Positions 1 to 7,289 of a stretch of DNA of 24,972 nt are shown in pieces. How positions within the stretch are numbered: position 1 is the stretch's first letter; the number at the start of each line of letters is the position of its first letter. The position numbers and the translations under genes are program-made. The stretch comes from CBDUQI01 sp965369325 (GTDB lineage: Bacteria; Pseudomonadota; Gammaproteobacteria; Steroidobacterales; JBCBZW01): NCBI GenBank assembly GCA_965369325.1, contig CBDUQI010000072.1, forward strand, positions 1 through 24,972, given 5' to 3'. The notes beneath the pieces are model-generated. The model had not been told where the DNA came from and ran no database searches. It saw only the letters and a program-made list of their open reading frames with translations.

Positions 1-606
1 GAATTAGGTGTGTTCCCGTCCCCGGACGGCGCAAGCGATACGGACCACATTGATGCGCTGACCTATCTGCTGCCTGTGGATGTGGAGTCCCGTGCGTTCG
101 AGTTTGAGTTGTACGATGTGACGTTGAGTAACGAGGTGAGCATCACCCAGGACGGGCTGAACACCGTGTTCGCCAACGCCACGGCACCATTGACTTGGGG
201 CAGTGCACAGAGCGTGCTGCAAAGTGCGACCCAGCAGTCGGTGGTGCGCGTGGACAATACCTACAACCCGCCGGCGCAGGAGCTATGGGGCGTGCGGATC
301 ACCGGTTACGCCGCGCAGTTAGCTGATGGGGACAGTGACGGTGTAGCCGATGCGACGGATAACTGTACGCTGGTGGCGAACGCCGACCAGCGCGATACGG
401 ACGGTGATGGCTTTGGCAATATTTGCGATGCGGATCTGGATGGCAACGGCAATACCGACTTCCAGGATCTGAGCTTGCTCAAGTCGGTGTTCTTCACCAG
501 CGACGCGGATGCGGACTTTGACGGTGATGGTCAGGTGAACTTCGTCGACCTGAATATTATGAAGAGTCTATTCTTCCGGCCGCCGGGGCCGGCAGGGAGC
601 AACTGA
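1..606 (+). CDS. Secreted protein with TSP3/dockerin-like calcium-binding tail (5' partial)
   Basis: The reading frame is open from the first base of the window, so the start lies upstream and only the last 201 residues are seen. The first ~100 visible residues look like a beta-rich extracellular domain and match no family I recognise. Then comes DSDGVADATDNC followed by DTDGDGFGNICDADLDGNG, which is the acidic calcium-binding pattern of thrombospondin type 3 repeats. Two segments of the form D-x-D-G-[DN]-G-x-x-x-x-x-D-L-x-x-[LM]-K follow, each ending K-S-[VL]-F-F; this duplicated pattern is that of a type I dockerin. The protein ends in a short Pro/Gly-rich tail. Such tails are typical of exported proteins of environmental bacteria. 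No cohesin partner is visible here, so the dockerin may simply be a calcium-stabilised C-terminal module. Function of the whole protein is unknown. Confidence 0.85.
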   Translation, partial: ELGVFPSPDGASDTDHIDALTYLLPVDVESRAFEFELYDVTLSNEVSITQDGLNTVFANATAPLTWGSAQSVLQSATQQSVVRVDNTYNPPAQELWGVRITGYAAQLADGDSDGVADATDNCTLVANADQRDTDGDGFGNICDADLDGNGNTDFQDLSLLKSVFFTSDADADFDGDGQVNFVDLNIMKSLFFRPPGPAGSN

Positions 607-616
607 TCACTGCGTG

Positions 617-640
617 CAGGGCGGATCGCCGCCGGCCCTG
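617..640. terminator. Weak hairpin between convergent genes
   Basis: CAGGGC (617-622) can pair with GCCCTG (635-640), with further GC pairing inside. It lies between two convergent genes ending at 606 and 705. There is no T-tract on either side, so termination is only a guess. Confidence 0.25.
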
Positions 641-704
641 AAAGTGCGAGTGGCCGACGATGCACCGCATCGCCAGCCGCTCGCGTCAGGGGAGCTTTCA
701 GTGC

Positions 705-2168
705 CTAGTGCGCTTTGCTCTGCGCGCTGAGCAACGTGTCGGACTTGTTGATCGCCTCACGTAGGTCGGCCATGGTGCCGGGCTTGGGGCTGTGAGCTGA
801 GACGATGGTGTTGGCCTTAATGCCCTTGGCCTTCAGTGCACGGGCAAAGCTGCGGGTACCGGTGACGGCCGGTGGGACCGGGCCGGTGCGGGGCATCGCA
901 AAGTGGTCGGCCTCAAACACGATGCCTTCCTTCGGCAGGTAGGCCACCAGCAGGTGCTCGGTGTGTTCGGTCGGGCCGATATCGATAATCTCAAGCTTAC
1001 GCCCGTTGTCTTTGAACACTTTCTTGCGTTTGCCGACGGTTTCCAGCGCAAGGGTACGATCCTCACCGGCAGTGTCGCGCATCACCTGTGCGTGGGCTTC
1101 AGCTGCGATTACGGTGGCGCCTTCGTCCGCATAAGGCACCACGCCGAGCACGTGATCGTTGTGATGGTGGGTCATGACCGCATATTTGATCGGTTTGTCT
1201 GGCACGGCCTTGCGCAGTTCCTCAATGCGCTGGGGGATACCGCCTGTACCACCCACGGCCACGATGTACTCGCCCATGTCTACAAACATAGCGTAGGTAC
1301 CGCTGCCGCCAATGTGGTGCACACCATCGGCCAACTCGCGCACGCTGAGCGTATCCGGTGCCAGGGATTCGAGCCGGGCCAGTGAGCTGTCCACCTGCGT
1401 GAAGTCCTCAACCGGCACGTTCACTTTGGTGTTAAGCAGCTTGCGTTCCATATTGGGCTCACCCTCCAGGAACAATCGGAAGCCGCGGTTAAACGGAATG
1501 TCCGCCACTTTGTAGTAATCGTCAAAGCGGTATTCGATAAGCCCGAAGCCGGGGATGACCCGCTCGCTCTTATTGAGTATGTGGGTGGCTTGGTCAAAGT
1601 ACAGGCTGATCGCCGGGCCTACTTCCATGGCAAAGGTGACGACATCATGCGGCTTGCCATCCACTTTGGCTTTGCCAAGATAATGCGCGGTGCGTGCATG
1701 CGTACTCAGTTGCTGCACCAACAGCGCCGGTGTCACCCGGATGAACGGGCCCGTAGTGTTGTTGAAGTCCGGTGTCTGAATCGGGGTGGCGGTCCCGCCG
1801 CGGTAGTTCAGGTTGTAGCCTTCTTCACCGTTCAGCACGGTGGCGTTATCGAATTCGAAGCCACCACCGTAGCCCACATTGCGGGTAACGTAGATGTTCT
1901 CGGCGGCGTTGAATGCGTCCATGCCACTGGCTTCGTTGCGATCCCACGGCGCGGTGGTGCCGCGGCTCTGGCCGGAGGCGATGTTGACGGTCTTGTGTTC
2001 GATCACCACCGATTGCATGGCGCTCAGGGTGTCGGCACCGCCATAAGCTTCCACCGCGGCGTCGATCACCTCGCGGGCCTTCTCGACACTGTGTCGTGTG
2101 AGGTTGCCCGCCTGTGCGGAACTGGCCAGCAACGTGGTGATGGCTATTGCAGAGAGTATCGGTTTCAT
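705..2168 (-). CDS. Exported MBL-fold metallo-hydrolase
   Basis: A 487-residue protein with a clear Sec signal peptide (residues 1-20, cut after SAQA), so it acts in the periplasm or outside. The C-terminal half is a metallo-beta-lactamase fold. The zinc motif HHHNDH is at 334-339, followed by likely ligands at His402/His405, Asp421 (EADHF) and His459 (SAHSP). The first ~270 residues form an N-terminal domain without a recognised motif, as in other long periplasmic MBL-fold hydrolases. The start is supported by a purine-rich ribosome site (GGAGGGGGG) just upstream of the ATG. The substrate cannot be told from sequence; the motif fits a general hydrolase better than a proven beta-lactamase. 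The gene stands alone, convergent with the dockerin-type gene on its left. Confidence 0.88.
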   Translation of the reverse strand: MKPILSAIAITTLLASSAQAGNLTRHSVEKAREVIDAAVEAYGGADTLSAMQSVVIEHKTVNIASGQSRGTTAPWDRNEASGMDAFNAAENIYVTRNVGYGGGFEFDNATVLNGEEGYNLNYRGGTATPIQTPDFNNTTGPFIRVTPALLVQQLSTHARTAHYLGKAKVDGKPHDVVTFAMEVGPAISLYFDQATHILNKSERVIPGFGLIEYRFDDYYKVADIPFNRGFRLFLEGEPNMERKLLNTKVNVPVEDFTQVDSSLARLESLAPDTLSVRELADGVHHIGGSGTYAMFVDMGEYIVAVGGTGGIPQRIEELRKAVPDKPIKYAVMTHHHNDHVLGVVPYADEGATVIAAEAHAQVMRDTAGEDRTLALETVGKRKKVFKDNGRKLEIIDIGPTEHTEHLLVAYLPKEGIVFEADHFAMPRTGPVPPAVTGTRSFARALKAKGIKANTIVSAHSPKPGTMADLREAINKSDTLLSAQSKAH

Positions 2169-2513
2169 ATGACTTCCCCCCTCCCAGGGTACGGTTTAAA
2201 ACCTGAGGTCTGCGCGGCTTGAGCTCGCGCAGTGGCGCAACGCCACCGCCCGCAGGCGGCGAATGTTCGCGCGACTTGGGGAAATTAGTCCTCAGGGGGC
2301 AGCAGAAGTGCCGTTAGAACACGTCCAGACGGCAGGATATTGCGGCAGGGCGAAGTGGCCAGCGTAAACCCAGGATAAAACAAAGCCGCGCCCCGGTAGC
2401 CGGGGCGCGGCTTGTGTCTTTGAAAGCACCTTACCGGGGCGGCGCTTACGCGTCGCGCCGGCGCGATGTTTCAAGGCCCGTATCAGATGGGCCTATATCA
2501 GTGCGACCTGCGC
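2169..2513. other. Intergenic region between two minus-strand genes
   Basis: No gene is supported here. From right to left it holds the terminator of the PEP-CTERM gene (2383-2413) and then the upstream region of the MBL-fold gene. In the latter a perfect hairpin, GTGGCG-CAA-CGCCAC (2232-2246), lies about 65 bases before the start codon. Its role is unknown. A short open frame on the minus strand (2292-2474) crosses the terminator and looks like noise. Confidence 0.5.
2383..2413 (-). terminator. Strong intrinsic terminator of the PEP-CTERM gene
   Basis: A perfect 14-bp stem (2383-2396 with 2400-2413) closes on a 3-base loop. Read on the minus strand it is followed by TTGTTTTATCC, a usable U-rich tail. 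It lies about 100 bases beyond the stop codon of the PEP-CTERM gene. Read on the plus strand the tail is poorer. Confidence 0.82.
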
Positions 2514-3254
2514 TCAGGCGCTGCGACGGCGTGCGCCGAGCAGACCCATCGCAGAGAGCATCAGCACAACGGCGCCGGGAACCGGCACAGCAGTGAAGCT
2601 GACATTGTCGTAGAAGTTGCCGGACGCGTTGAAGTTGGTCGCCGTGCTGGCAAAACCGAACTGCAGGATCTGCCCAGCCAGCCCACCGTCGATCATGATC
2701 GAGAGGCTGTAGGTATCCCAGGTGCTCGCCAGGTTGGTGGTGTCCAGGGTGATGAAGTTGGTGGTGGCAAATCCGTTGTTCGGATCCAGCGTTTTGATAA
2801 ACGCCAGGGCCGTGGTCGGATCTTCGATGTCACCGGCTTTGGCGTCGAACTCGAAGGTCCAGGTAGAACCCACGTCGCCTGCATCAACCGTCTGCTCCTG
2901 GAACACGTTGGCTTCGATCAGATGGCCGTTGCCGTGGTCGCCGTTGTTGTAGTCGCTGTAGTCGACCAACTGCTGGTTACCCTGATCCGGGCCGCCCTCG
3001 CCAGCGGCAACGGATGAAAATCCGGGCGTACCGTTAGGTGCCCCGAACACGCCGTAGCCATACAGGAAGTTGCCGTTGGAGCCGTCGAATACGTTCCCGA
3101 ACACCAGCCAGCCAGCGTTGGTCAGTGCCGCGCCATCAGCTTGGTTCAGGCTTTCGAAATTTTCGTCGTAACTAGAAAGTGCCCAGGTGGTCGGTGCAAT
3201 GAGCATGGATGCTGTCAGACCGAGCAGGCCGAGGCGTGCTGTTTTAAAAGACAT
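2514..3254 (-). CDS. PEP-CTERM (VPxPxA-type) exported protein
   Basis: A 246-residue protein with an N-terminal signal peptide (cut near TTWA-LSS, about residue 25). The middle part is rich in Gly, Asn, Asp and Thr and looks like a beta-sandwich that could bind carbohydrate, but I see no named domain. The C-terminus has the three-part sorting signal: VPVPGA, a hydrophobic helix (VVLMLSAMGLLGA) and a basic end (RRRSA). This is the VPxPxA variant of the PEP-CTERM signal, which is recognised by exosortases in bacteria that make exopolysaccharide. No exosortase lies in the window. The start has a good ribosome site (GGGGGA). Transcription probably begins at the promoter near 3337-3365, which overlaps a 14-bp palindrome, so a LacI-type repressor may control it. 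A second protein with the same kind of tail lies at 10251-10829. Confidence 0.88.
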   Translation of the reverse strand: MSFKTARLGLLGLTASMLIAPTTWALSSYDENFESLNQADGAALTNAGWLVFGNVFDGSNGNFLYGYGVFGAPNGTPGFSSVAAGEGGPDQGNQQLVDYSDYNNGDHGNGHLIEANVFQEQTVDAGDVGSTWTFEFDAKAGDIEDPTTALAFIKTLDPNNGFATTNFITLDTTNLASTWDTYSLSIMIDGGLAGQILQFGFASTATNFNASGNFYDNVSFTAVPVPGAVVLMLSAMGLLGARRRSA

Positions 3255-3336
3255 GGTGTCTCCCCCTTTGTGTTGCGAATGAAGTCGACTCCGGGTGAGA
3301 CGCTCATCCGGTCGCGCTTCTTATTTTTCCAGTATC

Positions 3337-3365
3337 ACCATACATAAAATTGACAGCGCTGTCAG
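3337..3365 (-). promoter_or_regulatory. Predicted sigma-70 promoter of the PEP-CTERM gene
   Basis: On the minus strand CTGACA (3365-3360, 5 of 6 to consensus) is followed after 17 bases by TATGGT (3342-3337, 4 of 6). This leaves a leader of about 75 bases before the start at 3254. The -35 box lies partly inside the palindrome at 3351-3364. Confidence 0.5.
3351..3364. promoter_or_regulatory. Perfect 14-bp palindrome, LacI-family-like operator
   Basis: TGACAGCGCTGTCA is a perfect inverted repeat with a central CG inside AGCGCT. LacI-family regulators of sugar catabolism commonly bind even palindromes with a central CG and this general form. It lies between the divergent PEP-CTERM and methyltransferase-like genes and overlaps the predicted -35 box of the former, which suits a repressor. 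No LacI-type regulator is encoded in the window. Confidence 0.6.
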
Positions 3366-3514
3366 TACTTATTTTCGCTGCACTGCAAGGAACCATCAGG
3401 CCTCGAAGGCCGTCAAATTGGGATTTGTGGCATGGGTGAAACATAATGCCTGCCATGCATCGCATCGCTGCTTGCTGAGCGAGACGGCGAAGATAAATTA
3501 AGGGAGCAAAACGG

Positions 3515-4393
3515 ATGAGAAAACTGCTTGTATTGCCTGTTCTGGCAGCGCTGTCGGCGTGTGCGCAAACCGGCCCCATGACGGCAAAGTCGGACGCGCC
3601 GGCGGTAGATTCGGGTAAGTTGGGCACGGTGTTGGCGGGGCAGGAGGCTGCGGCGAAAGCGCGCTATGAGTTCCGTAACCCGCAGGGGACGCTGGAGTTT
3701 TTCGGTATCGCCCCGGGAATGACGGTGGTTGAGGCCTTGCCGGGCCGCGGCTGGTACACCAAGATTTTGCTGCCGTACCTGGGCGAGGAGGGGAGTCTGA
3801 TTGGCGCCAACTACGCGACAGACATGTGGAGCCTGTTCTCCTTCGCCAGCCCGGAGCTGATCGAGCGCCAGCGCCAATGGGGCGCTACCTGGCCGCTGGA
3901 AGCCGAACCCTGGCGCGGGGGCGCGGGCGCCAGCATCTCAACATTTGTGCTTGGTTCGCTGCCCGATAAGATGGCTGGGCAGGCGGACGCGGTGTTGCTG
4001 ATCCGCGCGTTGCACAACCTCTCGCGCTTTGAGTCGGAAGGGGGGTACCTCACCGCGGCGCTGGCCGATGTGCACCGGGTACTCAAACCCGGTGGCATCG
4101 TGGGTGTGGTGCAGCATGAGGCGCCGGCTGAGGCCGACGATGCCTGGGCGGATGGCAGCAAGGGCTACTTGAAGCGCGATGTGTTAATTGCGGTGATGCG
4201 CAATGCCGGGTTCGAGTTTGTTGCTGCCAGCGACATTAACGCCAACCCGAAAGATCGTCCGGGCGAATCGGATATCGTCTGGCGGCTGCCGCCCAGCTAT
4301 GCCACCAGCCGTGAAGATCCGTCGCAAAAAGCGCAGTATGAAGCGATTGGTGAATCCAACCGTATGACGCTGAAGTTCCGCAAGCCGGGCTAG
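3515..4393 (+). CDS. COG4798-type methyltransferase-like lipoprotein
   Basis: A 292-residue protein that begins with a lipoprotein signal (lipobox LSAC, Cys16; Ala at +2, which would favour the outer membrane). The mature part resembles a class I SAM-dependent methyltransferase. The motif I region reads VVEALPGRGWYTKILLPYLG, and later LKPGGIVGVVQHEAP matches the post-motif strand. This and the C-terminal LKFRKPG match the predicted methyltransferases of COG4798. Motif I lacks the usual GxGxG. An exported methyltransferase would have no obvious SAM supply, so the fold may have lost or changed its activity. The start is supported by AGGGAG eight to nine bases upstream. Substrate unknown. It is convergent with the SpoVR operon. 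Confidence 0.82.
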   Translation: MRKLLVLPVLAALSACAQTGPMTAKSDAPAVDSGKLGTVLAGQEAAAKARYEFRNPQGTLEFFGIAPGMTVVEALPGRGWYTKILLPYLGEEGSLIGANYATDMWSLFSFASPELIERQRQWGATWPLEAEPWRGGAGASISTFVLGSLPDKMAGQADAVLLIRALHNLSRFESEGGYLTAALADVHRVLKPGGIVGVVQHEAPAEADDAWADGSKGYLKRDVLIAVMRNAGFEFVAASDINANPKDRPGESDIVWRLPPSYATSREDPSQKAQYEAIGESNRMTLKFRKPG

Positions 4394-4411
4394 TCCGGCC
4401 CCCCGCTTGGG

Positions 4412-4434
4412 TCGCCCGGCCACGTGCCGGGCGA
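4412..4434. terminator. Hairpin between convergent genes
   Basis: TCGCCCGGC (4412-4420) pairs perfectly with GCCGGGCGA (4426-4434) around a 5-base loop, in the 46-base gap between two convergent genes. A weak AT-rich stretch follows on the plus strand. It may serve both directions. Confidence 0.55.
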
Positions 4435-4439
4435 TCAAA

Positions 4440-5942
4440 TTAGATTTCGGCGATCAGCTCCGCGTTCAGACCGTCGCGGGTGGTCTCCAGCCGGACCTTA
4501 AATCCCCACAGACGTCGCAGATGGCGCAATACCTCGGTGGCGGTATCTTCGGTCAACGGTCGGTCGTTGTATTGGGTGTGGCGCAGCGTCAGGCTGCGGT
4601 CGCCGCGGGTGTCCACGTTGTACACTTGGATGTTGGGTTCTCGGCTATGCAGGTTGTACTGGTCGGCCAGCGCCAGGCGCAGGCGCCGATAGCCCTCATC
4701 GTTGTGAATGGCGGTCACCTCCAGCATCTCGTCGGTTTCATCGTCCATCACGTCAAACAGCTTCAGTTCGCGCATTACTTTAGGGCTGAGGTATTGGGCG
4801 ATAAAGCTTTCGTCCTTAAAGTTGCGCATGGCAAAGTCGAGCGTGCTGTGCCAGTCGGTACCGGCGATATCCGGGAACCATTGGTGGTCCTCATCGGTGG
4901 GGTGCTCGCACATCCGTCGCAGGTCGCAGAAGATTGAGAAGCCCAGTGTGTAGGGGTTGAGCCCTGAGTAGTACGGGCTGTCGTAGCCGGGTTGAAACAG
5001 CACGTTAGTGTGCGACTGCAGAAACTCCAGCATAAAGCCATCGTTGCAGTACCCGCGCTCGTACAGCTCGTTTAGTAGTGTGTAGTGCCAGAAGCTGGCC
5101 CAGCCCTCGTTCATCACCTGGGTCTGGCGTTGCGGGTAGTAATACTGGGAAATTTTGCGCACGATGCGCACTATCTCGCGCTGCCACGGCTCCAGCAGCG
5201 GCGCGTTTTTCTCCACAAAGTACAGCAGGTTCTCTTGTGGCTCCGATGGGAAGCGCTGGCGCTGCTCCAACTCCTCATGGGTTGGGTCTAAGGTGGGAAT
5301 TGTACGCCACAGATCATTCACCTGGGTTTGCAGGTAGGCCTCACGCTCGCGCTGAAGATTGCGTTCCTCGCGCGCCGACAGAGGCGCTGGCCGTTTGTAA
5401 CGGTCTACGCCCTGATTCATCAGCGCGTGACAGGAATCCAGCAACAGCTCCACCGCCTCCTCGCCGTGGCGTTCCTCGCAGTCGCGGACGTAGTTGCGCG
5501 CGAACTGCAGGTAGTCGATGATGCCGTCCGCACTGGTCCAGGTGCGGAACATGTAGTTGCCCTTGAAGAATGAGTTGTGCCCGTAGCAGGCGTGCGCAAT
5601 CACCAATGCCTGCATCGGCAAGGTGTTTTCTTCCATCAGGTAGGCGATGCAGGGGTTTGAGTTGATCACAATCTCGTAGGCCAGCCCCATGCGCCCGCGT
5701 CGATAGGCTTTCTCGGTCTGCACAAACTGCTTGCCGAACGACCAGTGATGGTAGTTGATCGGCATGCCCACGGATGAGTAGGCATCCATCATTTGCTCGG
5801 CGGTGATGACTTCCATCTGATTCGGGTAGGTGTCCAGTCCGAATTCGGCGGCAAGCTCGCCAAGCACTTCGGCGTAGCGCTCAATCAGCGGGAAGCTCCA
5901 GTCGGAGCTGTCCGAAATCAAATTCTCTGCTGTGCTGCTCAT
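4440..5942 (-). CDS. ycgB: SpoVR family protein (YcgB-like)
   Basis: A 500-residue cytoplasmic protein that matches the SpoVR family over its full length. Recognisable stretches are PINYHHWSFGKQF, the segment around INSNPCIAYLMEENT, AHACYGHNSFFKGNYMFRTW and NEGWASFWHY. The family is known from spore cortex formation in Bacillus, but in proteobacteria it goes with PrkA and YeaH in stress and stationary phase; its biochemistry is unresolved. Several conserved His, Glu and Cys residues in these stretches could bind metal. Its ATG overlaps the stop of yeaH by four bases (ATGA), so the two are likely translationally coupled. It is the last gene of the prkA operon. Confidence 0.95.
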   Translation of the reverse strand: MSSTAENLISDSSDWSFPLIERYAEVLGELAAEFGLDTYPNQMEVITAEQMMDAYSSVGMPINYHHWSFGKQFVQTEKAYRRGRMGLAYEIVINSNPCIAYLMEENTLPMQALVIAHACYGHNSFFKGNYMFRTWTSADGIIDYLQFARNYVRDCEERHGEEAVELLLDSCHALMNQGVDRYKRPAPLSAREERNLQREREAYLQTQVNDLWRTIPTLDPTHEELEQRQRFPSEPQENLLYFVEKNAPLLEPWQREIVRIVRKISQYYYPQRQTQVMNEGWASFWHYTLLNELYERGYCNDGFMLEFLQSHTNVLFQPGYDSPYYSGLNPYTLGFSIFCDLRRMCEHPTDEDHQWFPDIAGTDWHSTLDFAMRNFKDESFIAQYLSPKVMRELKLFDVMDDETDEMLEVTAIHNDEGYRRLRLALADQYNLHSREPNIQVYNVDTRGDRSLTLRHTQYNDRPLTEDTATEVLRHLRRLWGFKVRLETTRDGLNAELIAEI

Positions 5943-7225
5943 GCCTCGGCCAGGTGTCGGCTGAAGAGCTTGCGAAAAACCGGATAGATGTCACCAGCGC
6001 CGTCTATCTGCTCCATCGCAAAATGCTGGCTGCTCTCAAGCAGCGATTCGTACTCCAGCCACAGTCGCTGGTGACTGGTCGGGGTGATTTCGATATAGGC
6101 GAAGTACTGCATCAGCGGTAGCAGCTCGCGGCTTAAAATCTCGGCGCAACCGGGCGAGTCGTCGGGCCAGTTGTCACCGTCGGAGGCCTGCGCTGTGTAG
6201 ATGTTCCACGCATTCGAGGGGTAGCGCTCATGGATGATGTCGCGCGTGAGGTTAAGGGCACTAGAGACAACTGTGCCGCCGGTTTCGCGTGAATGAAAGA
6301 ACTCCTCCTCATCCACTTCCATGGCGATGGTGTGGTGGCGAATGAACACCACCTCGATACGCTCGTAGTTTCGCTGCAGGAACAGATACAGCAGAATGAA
6401 GAACCGCTTGGCCAGGTCTTTGCGTTCCTGCGTCATGGAGCCCGAGACGTCCATCAGGCAGAACATCACCGCCTGCGTGGAGGGCTGCGGCTCCTTCACC
6501 CGATGGTTGTAGCGCAGATCAATGGTATCCAGGAACGGGGTGCTGGCGATGCGCTTGCGCAGCTGCACAATCTTTTCATCCAGTTGTACGATCTTGCCCG
6601 GTTCAGGATCACAGCCTTCCTCTTCAGCAGACTCCGTGAGGGCGTCGCGTTCGCTCTGCCGCTCGCGCAGCTTGCGCCTGGAGGATGCAGTCAAGGCAAT
6701 GCGGCGGGCCAGCGAGCCGCGCATAGATCGCACGATGTTCAGGTTGGCGGGTGTGCCGTGCACCGTGTATCCAGCGCGCACGGTCTTATACTCGGGCAGC
6801 CGGGTGAGTTGCTTCTTCACCAGGTGCGGGAGGGCTAAATCCTCGAACATCAGATCAAGGAACTCTTCACGCGAGAGCTGGAAGACAAAGTCGTCCTCGC
6901 CGCTGCCATCCTTGCTGGCACCGCCACCGCTGCCACCCGCACCACCGCCCTCGGGGCGTGGTAAGCGGTCGCCGTCGACAAAGTCGTGGTTGCCAGGATG
7001 TACCGATTCGCGTTTTCCGCCTTGGCCGATGCCAAACACAGGCTCGCCTAAATCACGGGCGGGAATGCTCACCTGCTCGCCGCGGTCGATCTCGGTGATA
7101 CTGCGGTCGGAGGCGGCGTCGGTCACCGCGCGTTTGAGCTGCTTGCGAAAACGGCGTAAGAAGCGTTGTCGATTGACAACGCTTTTGTTCTTTGCATCCA
7201 GACGCCGATCGATAATCAGAGTCAT
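5939..7225 (-). CDS. yeaH: YeaH/YhbH family protein (DUF444) with VWA domain
   Basis: A 428-residue cytoplasmic protein of the DUF444 family. The N-terminal 115 residues are basic and then Gly-rich (PEGGGAGGSGGG, about 91-102), a likely flexible linker. The C-terminal part is a von Willebrand A domain with the metal-ion-dependent adhesion motif DVSGSM at 259-264 and later RETGGTVVSSAL. YeaH is known to work with the PrkA/YeaG kinase in nutrient-stress adaptation in E. coli. It sits between prkA, 64 bases upstream, and the SpoVR gene, which overlaps it by four bases. A GGAG ribosome site precedes the start. Confidence 0.95.
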   Translation of the reverse strand: MTLIIDRRLDAKNKSVVNRQRFLRRFRKQLKRAVTDAASDRSITEIDRGEQVSIPARDLGEPVFGIGQGGKRESVHPGNHDFVDGDRLPRPEGGGAGGSGGGASKDGSGEDDFVFQLSREEFLDLMFEDLALPHLVKKQLTRLPEYKTVRAGYTVHGTPANLNIVRSMRGSLARRIALTASSRRKLRERQSERDALTESAEEEGCDPEPGKIVQLDEKIVQLRKRIASTPFLDTIDLRYNHRVKEPQPSTQAVMFCLMDVSGSMTQERKDLAKRFFILLYLFLQRNYERIEVVFIRHHTIAMEVDEEEFFHSRETGGTVVSSALNLTRDIIHERYPSNAWNIYTAQASDGDNWPDDSPGCAEILSRELLPLMQYFAYIEITPTSHQRLWLEYESLLESSQHFAMEQIDGAGDIYPVFRKLFSRHLAEA

Positions 7226-7289
7226 GCGGTCTCCGTGCTAACCATGCTTGGGATGGATGTGCGTTGTAAGCTTGCTGAGCCGGGTAGGC

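Noticed and set aside
903..1385. 160-codon plus-strand frame within the MBL-fold gene
   Set aside because: It lies wholly inside a well-supported gene on the other strand and resembles no family.
2292..2474. 60-codon minus-strand frame
   Set aside because: It runs through the terminator hairpin, has a composition unlike protein and no ribosome site.
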